A stretch of 47,395 nucleotides of DNA from Bradyrhizobium sp. AS23.2 (GTDB taxonomy: Bacteria > Pseudomonadota > Alphaproteobacteria > Rhizobiales > Xanthobacteraceae). The DNA lies in the NCBI RefSeq assembly GCF_001908185.1, contig NZ_LGHM01000099.1:1-47395 (forward strand), read 5' to 3'. Position numbers and translations under genes: made by a program. The notes under the pieces were generated by a model, which made no database searches, was not told where the DNA came from, and was given only the letters and a program-made list of their open reading frames with translations. Below are positions 14,296 to 21,782 of this stretch, piece after piece. Position 1 is the first letter of the stretch; every line of letters starts with the position of its first letter.

Positions 14296-15171
14296 CCTCC
14301 GCCTTCTTCATTCCGGGCGGCGCGGAACGGCGGCCTCGACACATGTTTGGATCTGCTCTCGCTCCTCACACCGAAATCCAATCCACTGGCAAACTCGGAT
14401 ATTCCAACTGTAGGGCGGCTCAAGATTGAGTCCTCCTAGACACGAACTGATCAATTTTTTTGGGGGATCCCCGCGACATGAGCGGAGCGAGTAAGGGAAG
14501 AGAGTAAGTGCAAACAGTGTCGATGCAGTTGCAGCGCGGAAGTACCGAAGCTGCAAAAGGTGCTCTTCTCCACCCGCGTTGCGTAGCACCGATCTCCGGC
14601 TCTACTCATGTTGAATATGAGGATCAGCCAACCTTTGGCGCATTCGGCGCGTCATGTAATTGTCATACTTAGCCGGCGCGTTCGTCGATAGGGAAGCTCG
14701 GGCAGCGAACAGTGCTGAGCGCGGACCGGGACGCGGTCGTGGCACTGCTCGATCGACGCGATTGCCCCTTAGTCGACCAAACACATTTCAAGTGCTTCCG
14801 GCTTAGCGGCTACGGGCAATTTGTCAGATTTAATCTACGTCAACGCTCGCTGCGCCTTATGAATGGGGATCGGCTGCACCTGCTGCTGGCCCAAAGATCT
14901 CCGCTCTCGTGCCGCTTCTTGGTGTGAAGCAGATGTCGTCGCCGGTAGAGCGCATCCCTTATCGGGTCGGTGAGCTCGATCGGAACCAGATTCCACCCAA
15001 CAGGAACTTCCAGTCAGTCCATGCCTTCCCTAGGCACGGGTTGATTTCAATCGCTATTTGCGGTCATTACTTTGGCACCACAGCGTGCGCGCTAGCGGTT
15101 GAATTTTTCTATCGGACCAATTAGTTAGATCGCATATCCGAACAATTCAGATGCAGGTTCCAGGCGATTAC
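14296..15171. other. Gene-free stretch of about 0.9 kb, lower GC
   Basis: Only short unconvincing frames with no codon bias, ribosome site or recognisable motif. The base composition, especially 14600-15150, is visibly poorer in G and C than the genes on both sides. There is a T7 run followed by GGGGATCCCC at about 14454-14475. It may be a decayed gene or acquired spacer. The rimO promoter should lie in its last 150 bases. Confidence 0.45.
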
Positions 15172-16491
15172 ATGGAAAGAGCGCCGCGTATTTCATTCAC
15201 ATCACTCGGTTGCCCCAAGGCATTGGTGGATTCCGAGCGCATCATCACGCGCCTGCGGGCCGAGGGCTACGAGCTCGCCCGCAAGCATGACGGGGCCGAC
15301 ATCGTCATCGTCAACACCTGTGGCTTCCTCGACAGCGCCAAGCAGGAATCGCTCTCGGCGATCGGCGAGGCCATGGCCGAGAACGGCAAGGTGATCGTAA
15401 CCGGCTGCATGGGCGCCGAACCCGAGCAGATCGAGCAGGCCTATCCCGGCGTGCTCTCGATCACCGGCCCGCAGCAATATGAGAGCGTGCTGGACGCCGT
15501 ACACCGCGCGCTGCCGCCCGCGCACAATCCGCATCTCGACCTGGTGCCGCCGCAGGGCATCAAGCTGACCCCGCGGCACTACGCCTATTTGAAAATCTCC
15601 GAAGGCTGCAACAACCGCTGCACCTTCTGCATCATCCCGAAGCTGCGCGGCGACCTCGTCTCGCGCCAGGCCAATGACGTCCTGCGCGAGGCCGAGCGGC
15701 TGGTCGGCGCCGGCGTCAAGGAGCTGCTGGTGATCTCGCAGGACACTTCGGCCTATGGCGTCGATCTCAAATACGCCGAGAGTCCGTGGAAGGATCGTCA
15801 GGTCCGCGCCAGATTCCTCGATCTCGCGCGCGAGCTCGGCGAGCTCGGCGCCTGGGTGCGGCTGCAATACGTCTACCCCTACCCGCATGTCGACGACGTC
15901 ATCGCGCTGATGAACGAGGGCAAGGTGCTGCCCTATCTCGACATCCCCTTCCAGCACGCGAGCCCCGACGTGCTGAAAGCGATGAAGCGTCCGGCGGCGC
16001 AGGACAAGACGCTGGCGCGCATCAAGCGCTGGCGCGAGGAATGTCCGGATCTCGCACTTCGCTCGACCTTCATCGTCGGCTTCCCCGGCGAGACCGACGC
16101 CGACTTCGCCTATCTGCTCGACTGGCTCGAGGAAGCCGAGATCGACCGCCTCGGCTGCTTCAAATACGAGCCGGTCGCCGGCGCCACGTCGAACGCGATC
16201 GAAAACCCTGTCCCGGAAGAGGTGAAGCAGGAGCGCTACAACGCGCTGATGGCGCGCCAGCAGAAGATTTCGGCACGCAGGCTGAAGCGCAAGGTCGGCA
16301 CGCGCCAGCAGATCATCATCGACGAGGTCGGCCCGACCGTTGCAAAGGGCCGCTCCAAGGCGGATGCGCCGGAGATCGACGGCGCGGTCTACCTCTCGAG
16401 CCGCCGCCCGTTGCGCGTCGGCGAGATCGTCACCGCGAAGATCGAGCGCGCCGACCAATACGATTTGCACGGCAGCGTCGCTGGGTACTGA
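15172..16491 (+). CDS. rimO: Ribosomal protein S12 methylthiotransferase RimO
   Basis: 439 residues. The N-terminal UPF0004 domain carries Cys14, Cys50 and Cys79 for the auxiliary [4Fe-4S] cluster. The radical SAM domain has C146-x3-C150-x2-C153 (in 'EGCNNRCTFC'). The C-terminal TRAM domain occupies about the last 65 residues. The enzyme methylthiolates the conserved aspartate of ribosomal protein S12. The frame starts at 15151 (MQVPGDY), but the ATG at 15172 leads into the family N-terminus (APRISFTSLGCPKALVDSER) and gives the usual length. It stands alone; the gene behind it is convergent. Confidence 0.95.
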   Translation: MERAPRISFTSLGCPKALVDSERIITRLRAEGYELARKHDGADIVIVNTCGFLDSAKQESLSAIGEAMAENGKVIVTGCMGAEPEQIEQAYPGVLSITGPQQYESVLDAVHRALPPAHNPHLDLVPPQGIKLTPRHYAYLKISEGCNNRCTFCIIPKLRGDLVSRQANDVLREAERLVGAGVKELLVISQDTSAYGVDLKYAESPWKDRQVRARFLDLARELGELGAWVRLQYVYPYPHVDDVIALMNEGKVLPYLDIPFQHASPDVLKAMKRPAAQDKTLARIKRWREECPDLALRSTFIVGFPGETDADFAYLLDWLEEAEIDRLGCFKYEPVAGATSNAIENPVPEEVKQERYNALMARQQKISARRLKRKVGTRQQIIIDEVGPTVAKGRSKADAPEIDGAVYLSSRRPLRVGEIVTAKIERADQYDLHGSVAGY

Positions 16492-16501
16492 CGGCGTTGC
16501 A

Positions 16502-17443
16502 TCACACCAGCCACTTCGGCACCCAGCGCTCGGGACGTGGCGCGCGGGCGAGATCGGCCTTGGCTTCGGTCAGTTTTGCCGGCTCGCCATCGATGGTCGG
16601 GCGCACATCGTAGTCGAACTGCGGCATGACACGGCCATCGCCATAGAGCCCGAAATTCATCGCGTACCACAGCCCGAGCTCGGGCTGCGCGCGGCGCATC
16701 TCCTCGCGGAGATCGCGCAGCAGGGACTCGATCGAGGCGGCCTCCTCGAACGGCTGCGGCCCGCGCGCCAGGACACGGGCCTGGTATTGCGCGCCAACGA
16801 TGGCGACCTCGAAGCGCGTCTTGTCCCAGGGGTTCCTGCCTTTCGGCAGATGCGCGGATAACCGCCAGCCGAGCTCGGCCATCAGCCGGTGATTGGCCCA
16901 GTAGTCCTCGCGATCCCGGCTCCATTTTTCCACGAAGCCACGGAAGTCTGGCAGTTCTGATGCCCCTTCGTCGGGCGCCATATGCTCACCGACCGGCCGT
17001 CCTGCGAGCCAATGCGAGAGCTCGACCGTCTGGCACTCGACGTCCTCACGCGGCAGCAGATCGCTCCAGGCCTTGTCGAATTGCTGCGACGTCAGTTTCG
17101 CGAGCAAACCATCGAGGCTCGGCGCGAGCAGCTCGTAGTCGCCCTCAGATCCCAGTCCGACGATCGGCGGATTGTCGCGGTCGAGACCGGCACCATACCA
17201 GCCGCCGACGGCCGAGCCGTCCGGCAGCCGCATGAACAGCGAAAACCTGTCGCGCAAGGGACTGCCGTCGACGATCGGCGCATGGTCGGAGAACTGGCCT
17301 TGCAGGGAGAAGCAGCCGACACTGCCCCAGGGGCGTCCCTTCAGCCAGCCGGCGAAGTCCACGAGGAGCGACGGCGCCTCGATGCCCGGAGGAAACGCGC
17401 CGTGAATGCTATCAAGATCGATCGGGTAAGGCGTGTCGGACAA
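16502..17443 (-). CDS. Immunity-like protein with SUKH-like and YezG-like regions
   Basis: 313 residues, soluble, no signal peptide. The first half reads like SUKH/SMI1-KNR4 proteins: 'FSLFMRLPDGSAVGGWYG', then 'PPIVGLGSEGDYELLAPSLDGLLAKL'. The second half ends in 'LGLWYAMNFGLYGDGRVMPQFDYDVRP', close to the pattern of the DUF600/YezG immunity family (W-Y/T-x-M/I...D/G-G-x-F-DYD). Both families contain immunity proteins of contact-dependent and polymorphic toxin systems. No toxin gene with a matching role is visible next to it, so it would be an orphan. The assignment is by pattern only and each half could instead be a housekeeping relative. Confidence 0.45.
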   Translation of the reverse strand: MSDTPYPIDLDSIHGAFPPGIEAPSLLVDFAGWLKGRPWGSVGCFSLQGQFSDHAPIVDGSPLRDRFSLFMRLPDGSAVGGWYGAGLDRDNPPIVGLGSEGDYELLAPSLDGLLAKLTSQQFDKAWSDLLPREDVECQTVELSHWLAGRPVGEHMAPDEGASELPDFRGFVEKWSRDREDYWANHRLMAELGWRLSAHLPKGRNPWDKTRFEVAIVGAQYQARVLARGPQPFEEAASIESLLRDLREEMRRAQPELGLWYAMNFGLYGDGRVMPQFDYDVRPTIDGEPAKLTEAKADLARAPRPERWVPKWLV

Positions 17444-17737
17444 GGCTTAAAACTATCTGGTTGGTCCCGCCCTTGTTGGTCTGAGCCGTCCTGCGTCCGG
17501 TTCGAACCAATTCGCGTCCTGTGATCACAAACGCGCTAGAGGCATGTTGGTTTCCATCGAGACACACGGCGGGACGGGACTTCGATCGAGATTCGGTGAC
17601 CTCTCAGTAGTCCTCTACCACAACGTCACCGCAATGCACGCCATGCGCGCTGCAATGTGACACTATAATGCATTCACGCAGGGGTCACGGACTCGTCCTA
17701 ACTGTGCCGCGCCTTTCAACGCGAGCGAGGATTGATG
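17444..17737. other. 294-base divergent intergenic stretch
   Basis: Promoter region for the immunity-like gene (minus strand) and the membrane protein gene (plus strand). A TATAAT hexamer at 17664-17669 is the only clear element. No small gene was found. Confidence 0.4.
17664..17669 (+). promoter_or_regulatory. Probable -10 element of the membrane protein gene
   Basis: A perfect TATAAT lies 68 bases before the ATG at 17738; with transcription starting near 17676 the leader would be about 60 bases. No good TTGACA is found 17 bases upstream. Confidence 0.4.
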
Positions 17738-18379
17738 ATGAGCCGCCTCTCGGACATGCTGCGCGCGCAGCGCTTCGACGATTACCGCTTCTACCACCAG
17801 AGCACCGTCAACCAGACGCTGCACCTCCTCAGCGCTCTGATCTTCCTCGCCTGCTATGCGCTGCTGTTCAAGGACCCGGCGCTTGCCGGACTCGTCGGCT
17901 GGCTCGCGATGCTGACGCGTCAGACCGGGCATTTCTTCTTCGAGCCGAACGGCTATGACGCGGTCAACGACGTCAGCAACGAATACAAGGAAGCGGTCAA
18001 GGTCGGTTACAACCAGACCCGCAAGGTCATCCTGCTGCTGGTCTGGAGCAGCGCTCCGCTCGTGCTGTACGCATATCCCACTCTGTTCGGCCTGTTCGAT
18101 CCGCCCGCAGGCCGGCTCGACTTCATCCGCCATGTCGGCGTGCTCTGGCTGGCGATCGGCATCGGTGGCGGACTTGCGCGCATGATCCAGCTCTTCGTGA
18201 CGCGCGACGTCGCGACCGGACTGGTCTGGGTGTTCAAGGTGCTGACCGATCCCCTCCACAACATCGCGCTGTACTGGTCATCGCCGCTCAAGCTGATGCG
18301 CGGCGAGCTGATCGACACCGCGATCGCCGATGCGGATTGGGGCTGCGAGGACGCCGAAGAAGTCGCGCATCTGACCTGA
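17738..18379 (+). CDS. Predicted four-helix membrane protein, DUF962/Mpo1-like size, unknown role
   Basis: 213 residues. Hydrophobic stretches at about residues 30-50, 95-115, 135-155 and possibly 50-62 indicate three to four membrane helices. Conserved-looking polar patches are 'YHQSTVNQTLHLLSA', 'RQTGHFFFEPNGYD' and 'DPLHNIALYW'. The paired His residues in the first helix region and after the second helix could bind metal, as in Mpo1-type (DUF962) alpha-oxidation proteins, but I cannot confirm the family. A GAGG seven bases before the third start codon (17738) was used to choose among TTG, ATG and ATG at 17732-17738. Confidence 0.7.
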   Translation: MSRLSDMLRAQRFDDYRFYHQSTVNQTLHLLSALIFLACYALLFKDPALAGLVGWLAMLTRQTGHFFFEPNGYDAVNDVSNEYKEAVKVGYNQTRKVILLLVWSSAPLVLYAYPTLFGLFDPPAGRLDFIRHVGVLWLAIGIGGGLARMIQLFVTRDVATGLVWVFKVLTDPLHNIALYWSSPLKLMRGELIDTAIADADWGCEDAEEVAHLT

Positions 18380-18416
18380 CAGATGCACGCCTGGCGGGTG
18401 TCGTGGAAAACACCCG

Positions 18417-18444
18417 CTTGACAAGCCCTGCACTTCGGCTGTAG
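18417..18444 (+). promoter_or_regulatory. Sigma-70-like promoter of the arginine leader
   Basis: CTTGAC(A) at 18417-18423 matches the alphaproteobacterial -35 and CTGTAG at 18439-18444 matches four of six bases of the -10, spaced by 16 bases. Transcription would begin about 18451, only a few bases before the leader ATG at 18456, so the leader peptide may be translated from a nearly leaderless transcript, as known for the trpL leader of Sinorhizobium. Confidence 0.5.
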
Positions 18445-18455
18445 GGACGCGCCTC

Positions 18456-18545
18456 ATGATCAACTCTCGGACCCACCGCCGCGCAGCTTTCCGTCGTCGC
18501 ACCCGCGACGATGATGGGTTGCGCCATGTCCGACGACGCCGCTGA
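18456..18545 (+). CDS. Arginine-rich leader peptide (candidate attenuator peptide)
   Basis: A 29-codon frame (ATG 18456, TGA 18543-18545) encodes 12 arginines: positions 5, 8, 9, 13-15, 17, 23 and 26-29, ending with four Arg codons directly before the stop. The first CGT-CGT-CGC run (18492-18500) sits in one arm of a 9-bp hairpin with 18505-18513 and can alternatively pair with CGACGACG at 18531-18538. An intrinsic terminator begins about 25 bases after the stop, and an acetylornithine-type aminotransferase follows. This order (promoter, regulatory codons, alternative hairpins, terminator, biosynthetic gene) is that of ribosome-mediated attenuation. An Arg-rich short frame alone could arise by chance in GC-rich DNA; the combination makes it credible. 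No experimental proof. Confidence 0.7.
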   Translation: MINSRTHRRAAFRRRTRDDDGLRHVRRRR

Positions 18546-18569
18546 GCTACTGAATTCAGCAGAGTTCTC

Positions 18570-18608
18570 GAGGAGGCCGCACCCGCAAAGTGCGGCCTTC
18601 TTGCTTTT
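18570..18608 (+). terminator. Intrinsic terminator / attenuator before the aminotransferase gene
   Basis: Arms 18571-18582 (AGGAGGCCGCAC) and 18590-18601 (GTGCGGCCTTCT) form a 12-bp stem with one G-U pair, a 7-base loop and a following TTGCTTTT. It ends 38 bases before the ATG of the aminotransferase gene and about 60 bases after the leader stop codon. No coding gene lies between the previous gene and this terminator apart from the Arg-rich leader, so its natural role is control of the downstream gene. Confidence 0.88.
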
Positions 18609-18645
18609 CGCGCGCCTTTTTCACCCGCCCACAGAGGAGTTCGAC

Positions 18646-19842
18646 ATGACCACCGCCACCCATCCGTATGACGCGCTGATGGACATCACTGCACGGCCCA
18701 AGGCCGTGTTCGTCCGCGGCGCCGGCTCATATCTCTGGGACGACAGCCGCAAGCGCTATCTCGATTTCGTGCAGGGCTGGGCCGTCAACTGCCTCGGCCA
18801 CTCGCCGCCCGCGATCGCCGACGCGCTCGCCGCGCAGGCCAAGCGGCTGCTGACGCCGAGCCCGGCCTTCTACAACGAGCCGAGCTTGAAGCTCGCGCAG
18901 GCGCTCGTTGCAAACAGCGCCTTCGACCAGGTGTTCTTCGCCAATTCAGGCGCGGAAGCCAACGAGGGCGCGATCAAGCTCGCGCGCAAATATGGCGGCC
19001 TGCACAGAGGCGGCGCGTTCGAGATCATCAGCTTCGAAGGCGGCTTCCACGGCCGAACGCTGGCGACGATGTCGGCCTCGGGCAAGAAGGCGTTCGAGCC
19101 GCTGTTCGAGCCGAAGGTCGCCGGTTTCAAGAAGGCGAAGCTCAACGACATCGCTTCCGTGGCAAAGCTGATCAACGACAACACCGTCGCGGTGATGCTG
19201 GAGCCGATCCAGGGCGAGTCCGGCGTGTGGCCTGCGACCGATCAATTCCTGAAGGAGTTGCGCGCGCTCACCGAGGCGCACGGCCTGCTCTTGATCTTCG
19301 ACGAGATCCAGACCGGCATGGGCCGGACCGGAAAACTCTTTCACTATGAGCACACAGGTATCGCACCCGACATCATGACGCTCGGCAAGGGCATCGGCGG
19401 CGGCGTGCCGCTTGCGGCCCTGCTCGCGACCGAACGCGCCTCCTGTTTCGAACACGGCGATCAGGGCGGCACGTTCAACGGCAACCCGATCATGTGCGCG
19501 GCGGGCCTTGCGGTGCTGGATGAGGTCGGCAAGCCGGACTTCCTGAAGGCGGTCACCGAGACCGGCCAACTGCTCGAAAGCGAGTTGCAGAAGGTCTCGG
19601 TGCGACACGGCCTCGGCGGCGTGCGCGGACGCGGCCTGTTGCTGGCGCTTGACCTCAAGCTGCCGATCGCGCCCGGCATCGTCGCCCAGGCGTTCGAGGC
19701 CGGCGTGCTCCTCAACGCGCCGCAGCTCGACACGCTGCGCTTCATGCCGGCGCTGAACGTCACGCGGGCGGAGATCGCCGAGATGATTGATTGTCTGGAT
19801 GCGATCCTGACGAAGGCCGGGGCGGCACGCCGCGTGGCGTGA
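18646..19842 (+). CDS. argD: Acetylornithine aminotransferase family protein (ArgD-like)
   Basis: 398 residues, class III PLP aminotransferase. The cofactor lysine is Lys248 in 'LGKGIGGG', Asp219 in 'IFDEIQTGMGRTG' holds the pyridine nitrogen, and 'SGAEANEGAIKLARK' (about 101-115) and 'FEGGFHGRT' are the phosphate and ring contacts. The substrate is probably N-acetylornithine (arginine synthesis), but the family also contains succinylornithine and 4-aminobutyrate enzymes. The Arg-rich leader and terminator in front argue for arginine biosynthesis. GAGGAG is placed well before the ATG at 18646; the frame is open to 18511 but that part covers the terminator. Unlike in many rhizobia, argF is not next to it. 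Confidence 0.85.
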   Translation: MTTATHPYDALMDITARPKAVFVRGAGSYLWDDSRKRYLDFVQGWAVNCLGHSPPAIADALAAQAKRLLTPSPAFYNEPSLKLAQALVANSAFDQVFFANSGAEANEGAIKLARKYGGLHRGGAFEIISFEGGFHGRTLATMSASGKKAFEPLFEPKVAGFKKAKLNDIASVAKLINDNTVAVMLEPIQGESGVWPATDQFLKELRALTEAHGLLLIFDEIQTGMGRTGKLFHYEHTGIAPDIMTLGKGIGGGVPLAALLATERASCFEHGDQGGTFNGNPIMCAAGLAVLDEVGKPDFLKAVTETGQLLESELQKVSVRHGLGGVRGRGLLLALDLKLPIAPGIVAQAFEAGVLLNAPQLDTLRFMPALNVTRAEIAEMIDCLDAILTKAGAARRVA

Positions 19843-19858
19843 AGCGCCCTGCACTCTC

Positions 19859-19981
19859 CGTCATGGCCGGGCTTGTCCCGGCCATCCACGCTTGATGCGC
19901 GACATGAAGAACGTGGGTGCCCGGGACGTAGGCAAGCGAAGCGACGCCGTCCTTCAGACGGCTATGCCCGGGCATGACGAC
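19859..19981. repeat. Palindromic intergenic repeat, family C, copy 1
   Basis: It opens with GTCATGGCCGGGCTTGTCCCG and closes with GCCCGGGCATGACGA, which are complementary in their outer parts, with inner segments such as TCCACGC...AACGTGGG. It fills the space between the convergent argD-like and quinone reductase genes. A related shorter element lies at 37087-37156. Confidence 0.7.
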
Positions 19982-19995
19982 CTCGTTGAAGAGCC

Positions 19996-20970
19996 CTACG
20001 GCTTCAGGATCGACGCGCCCGTCGTCTTGCGGCTTTCGAGATCGATATGCGCCTTAGCGGCGTCCTTCAGCGCGTAGGCATGGTTGATCGGAACGTGCAA
20101 GCTGCCGCTGATGACGGCGGCGAACAGCGTGTCGGCGCCTTCCAGCAGCTCCGAGCGCTTGCCGATATAGTCGTTGAGCTTCGGCCGGGTCGCAAACAGC
20201 GAGCCGTGATGGTTGAGCTCGGCGATCGAGAACGGCGGTACGGGACCTGAAGCATTGCCGAACGAGACGAACATGCCGCGCGGCTTCAGGCAGGACAGCG
20301 AGCCCGGGAAGGTCGCCTTGCCGACACCGTCATAGACGACGTCGCAGCCCTCGTTGCGGCTGATCTGCTTCACGCGCGCGACGAAGTCTTCTTCATTGTA
20401 AAGGATGACGTGGTCGCAGCCATTGGCCTCGGCAAGCTCCGCCTTCTCGCGCGAGCCGACCGTACCGATGACATGGGCCCCGAGCGCTTTCGCCCATTGG
20501 CAGGCCAGCAGGCCGATGCCCCCGGCCGCGGCATGGATCAGCACGCGATGATGCGGCTCGACCTTGAAGGTCTTGTGCAGGAGGTACCAGACGGTCAGCC
20601 CCTTCAGCATCAGCACGGCGCCCTGCTCGTGGGTGATGTGGTCGGGCAGCTTGACCAGTTTCTCCCAGGGGATGTTGCGCTCGCCGGTATAGGCGCCGAG
20701 ATTGTGGTAGTAGGCAACGCGATCACCGGGATGGAAATGCGTCACGCCCGGCCCGACCGCGACGACCTCGCCCGAGGCCTCGTTGCCGGCGATGAAGGGC
20801 AGCTCCGGCGCCTTGTAGAGGCCGGTGCGGTAGTAGACGTCGATGAAGTTCAAGCCGACCGCATGCTGGCGGATGCGCACCTCGCCGGTAGCAGGCGCCG
20901 GCACATCGACGCTCTCATAGACCAGGGCTTCGGGGCCTCCAACCTTGTGCACACGGACGGCTTTGGTCAT
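19996..20970 (-). CDS. NADPH:quinone reductase (zeta-crystallin-like, QOR1)
   Basis: 324 residues of the medium-chain dehydrogenase fold without the zinc ligands of alcohol dehydrogenases. Marks: 'VGLNFIDVYYRTGLYK' (quinone reductase signature), 'GNEASGEVVAVGPGV', the Rossmann loop 'HAAAGGIGLLACQWAKALGAHVIGT' at about 148-172, and 'PFSIAELNHHGSLFATRP'. It reduces quinones with NADPH, one electron at a time in known members. An AGGAGG seven bases before the ATG at 20970 fixes the start. It is alone on its strand. Confidence 0.9.
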   Translation of the reverse strand: MTKAVRVHKVGGPEALVYESVDVPAPATGEVRIRQHAVGLNFIDVYYRTGLYKAPELPFIAGNEASGEVVAVGPGVTHFHPGDRVAYYHNLGAYTGERNIPWEKLVKLPDHITHEQGAVLMLKGLTVWYLLHKTFKVEPHHRVLIHAAAGGIGLLACQWAKALGAHVIGTVGSREKAELAEANGCDHVILYNEEDFVARVKQISRNEGCDVVYDGVGKATFPGSLSCLKPRGMFVSFGNASGPVPPFSIAELNHHGSLFATRPKLNDYIGKRSELLEGADTLFAAVISGSLHVPINHAYALKDAAKAHIDLESRKTTGASILKP

Positions 20971-21044
20971 CACCTGACCTCCTCTTCTCGGGCTGAGCGA
21001 AAGACATCGCGCCCGCCTTGTCAACTCGACCCGGATTGGAACGC

Positions 21045-21782
21045 CTACGCGGGCGGCTTGGCTGCCGCTTTCCTGCGGTTGCGCTTCGCCAGCACGTTGA
21101 AGAATTCGACCGCCGCCGAGAACGCAATTGCGAAATAGATGTAGCCGCGCGGAATGTGGAAGTGGAATCCGTCCGCGACCAGCGCGACGCCGATCAGCAC
21201 CAGGAAGGCCAGCGCCAGCATCTTCGTGGTCGGATGCTCCGCGACGAATCGCGACACCGGCCCTGACGAAAGGTACATGATCAGGCAGGCGATCACGACG
21301 GCCGCGATCATGATCTCGATGTCCTGCGCCATGCCGATCGCAGTGATGATCGAGTCCAGCGAGAACACGATGTCGATGACGATGATCTGGGCAATTACCC
21401 AGAAGAAGGCGCTGCGCCCGGAGGCCTGATCGCCTTCGCCATCATCGGCTTCGACCTCGGCGTGGATCTCATGCGTCGCCTTCGCGATCAGGAACAGGCC
21501 GCCGCCGATCAGGATGAGGTCGCGCCAGGAGAAGTCGTAGCCCCAAAGCGAGAACACCGGTGCGGTCAGGCCGATCAGCCAGACCAGCAGGCTGAGCAGG
21601 ATGATGCGGAAGATCAGCGCCAGCCCCAGCCCGATCTGGCGGGCGCGGAGCGCCTGCTTCCCGGGGATCCGCGAGACGATCACCGACAGGAAGATGACGT
21701 TGTCGATGCCGAGCACGATCTCGAGCGCGGTCAAGGTGAGCAGCGCGGCCCAGGCTTCGGGGCTGGTCAACAGGTGCATCAT
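21045..21782 (-). CDS. TerC family integral membrane protein
   Basis: 245 residues with about seven hydrophobic helices. TerC marks are 'LEIVLGIDNVIFLSVI' near residues 19-34, 'DLILIGGGLFLIAKATHEIH', 'IDIVFSLDSIITAIGMAQD' and 'LIGVALVADGFHFHIPRGYIYFAIAFS'. The conserved acidic residues in the helices suggest a metal (for example Mn2+) role, as shown for E. coli homologues. Its start overlaps the stop of pcs by four bases (ATGA), so the two are translationally coupled. Confidence 0.9.
   Translation of the reverse strand: MMHLLTSPEAWAALLTLTALEIVLGIDNVIFLSVIVSRIPGKQALRARQIGLGLALIFRIILLSLLVWLIGLTAPVFSLWGYDFSWRDLILIGGGLFLIAKATHEIHAEVEADDGEGDQASGRSAFFWVIAQIIVIDIVFSLDSIITAIGMAQDIEIMIAAVVIACLIMYLSSGPVSRFVAEHPTTKMLALAFLVLIGVALVADGFHFHIPRGYIYFAIAFSAAVEFFNVLAKRNRRKAAAKPPA

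Noticed and set aside
14004..14429. Plus-strand frame of 141 codons over the start of the Crp-like gene
   Set aside because: Mostly antisense to the regulator and without ribosome site or motif.
14712..15124. Two overlapping short frames (71 codons each) before rimO
   Set aside because: No ribosome site, no codon bias, no recognisable sequence; the second begins with GTG inside the first.
15202..16470. Minus-strand frame of 422 codons
   Set aside because: Complete shadow of rimO; no motif, typical antisense composition.
17505..17530. GGTTCGAACC, like the T arm of a tRNA
   Set aside because: It is merely a self-complementary decamer; no acceptor, D or anticodon stem can be built around it.
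18511..18645. N-terminal extension of the aminotransferase frame
   Set aside because: It covers the terminator hairpin and has no family similarity; the ATG at 18646 has a proper ribosome site.
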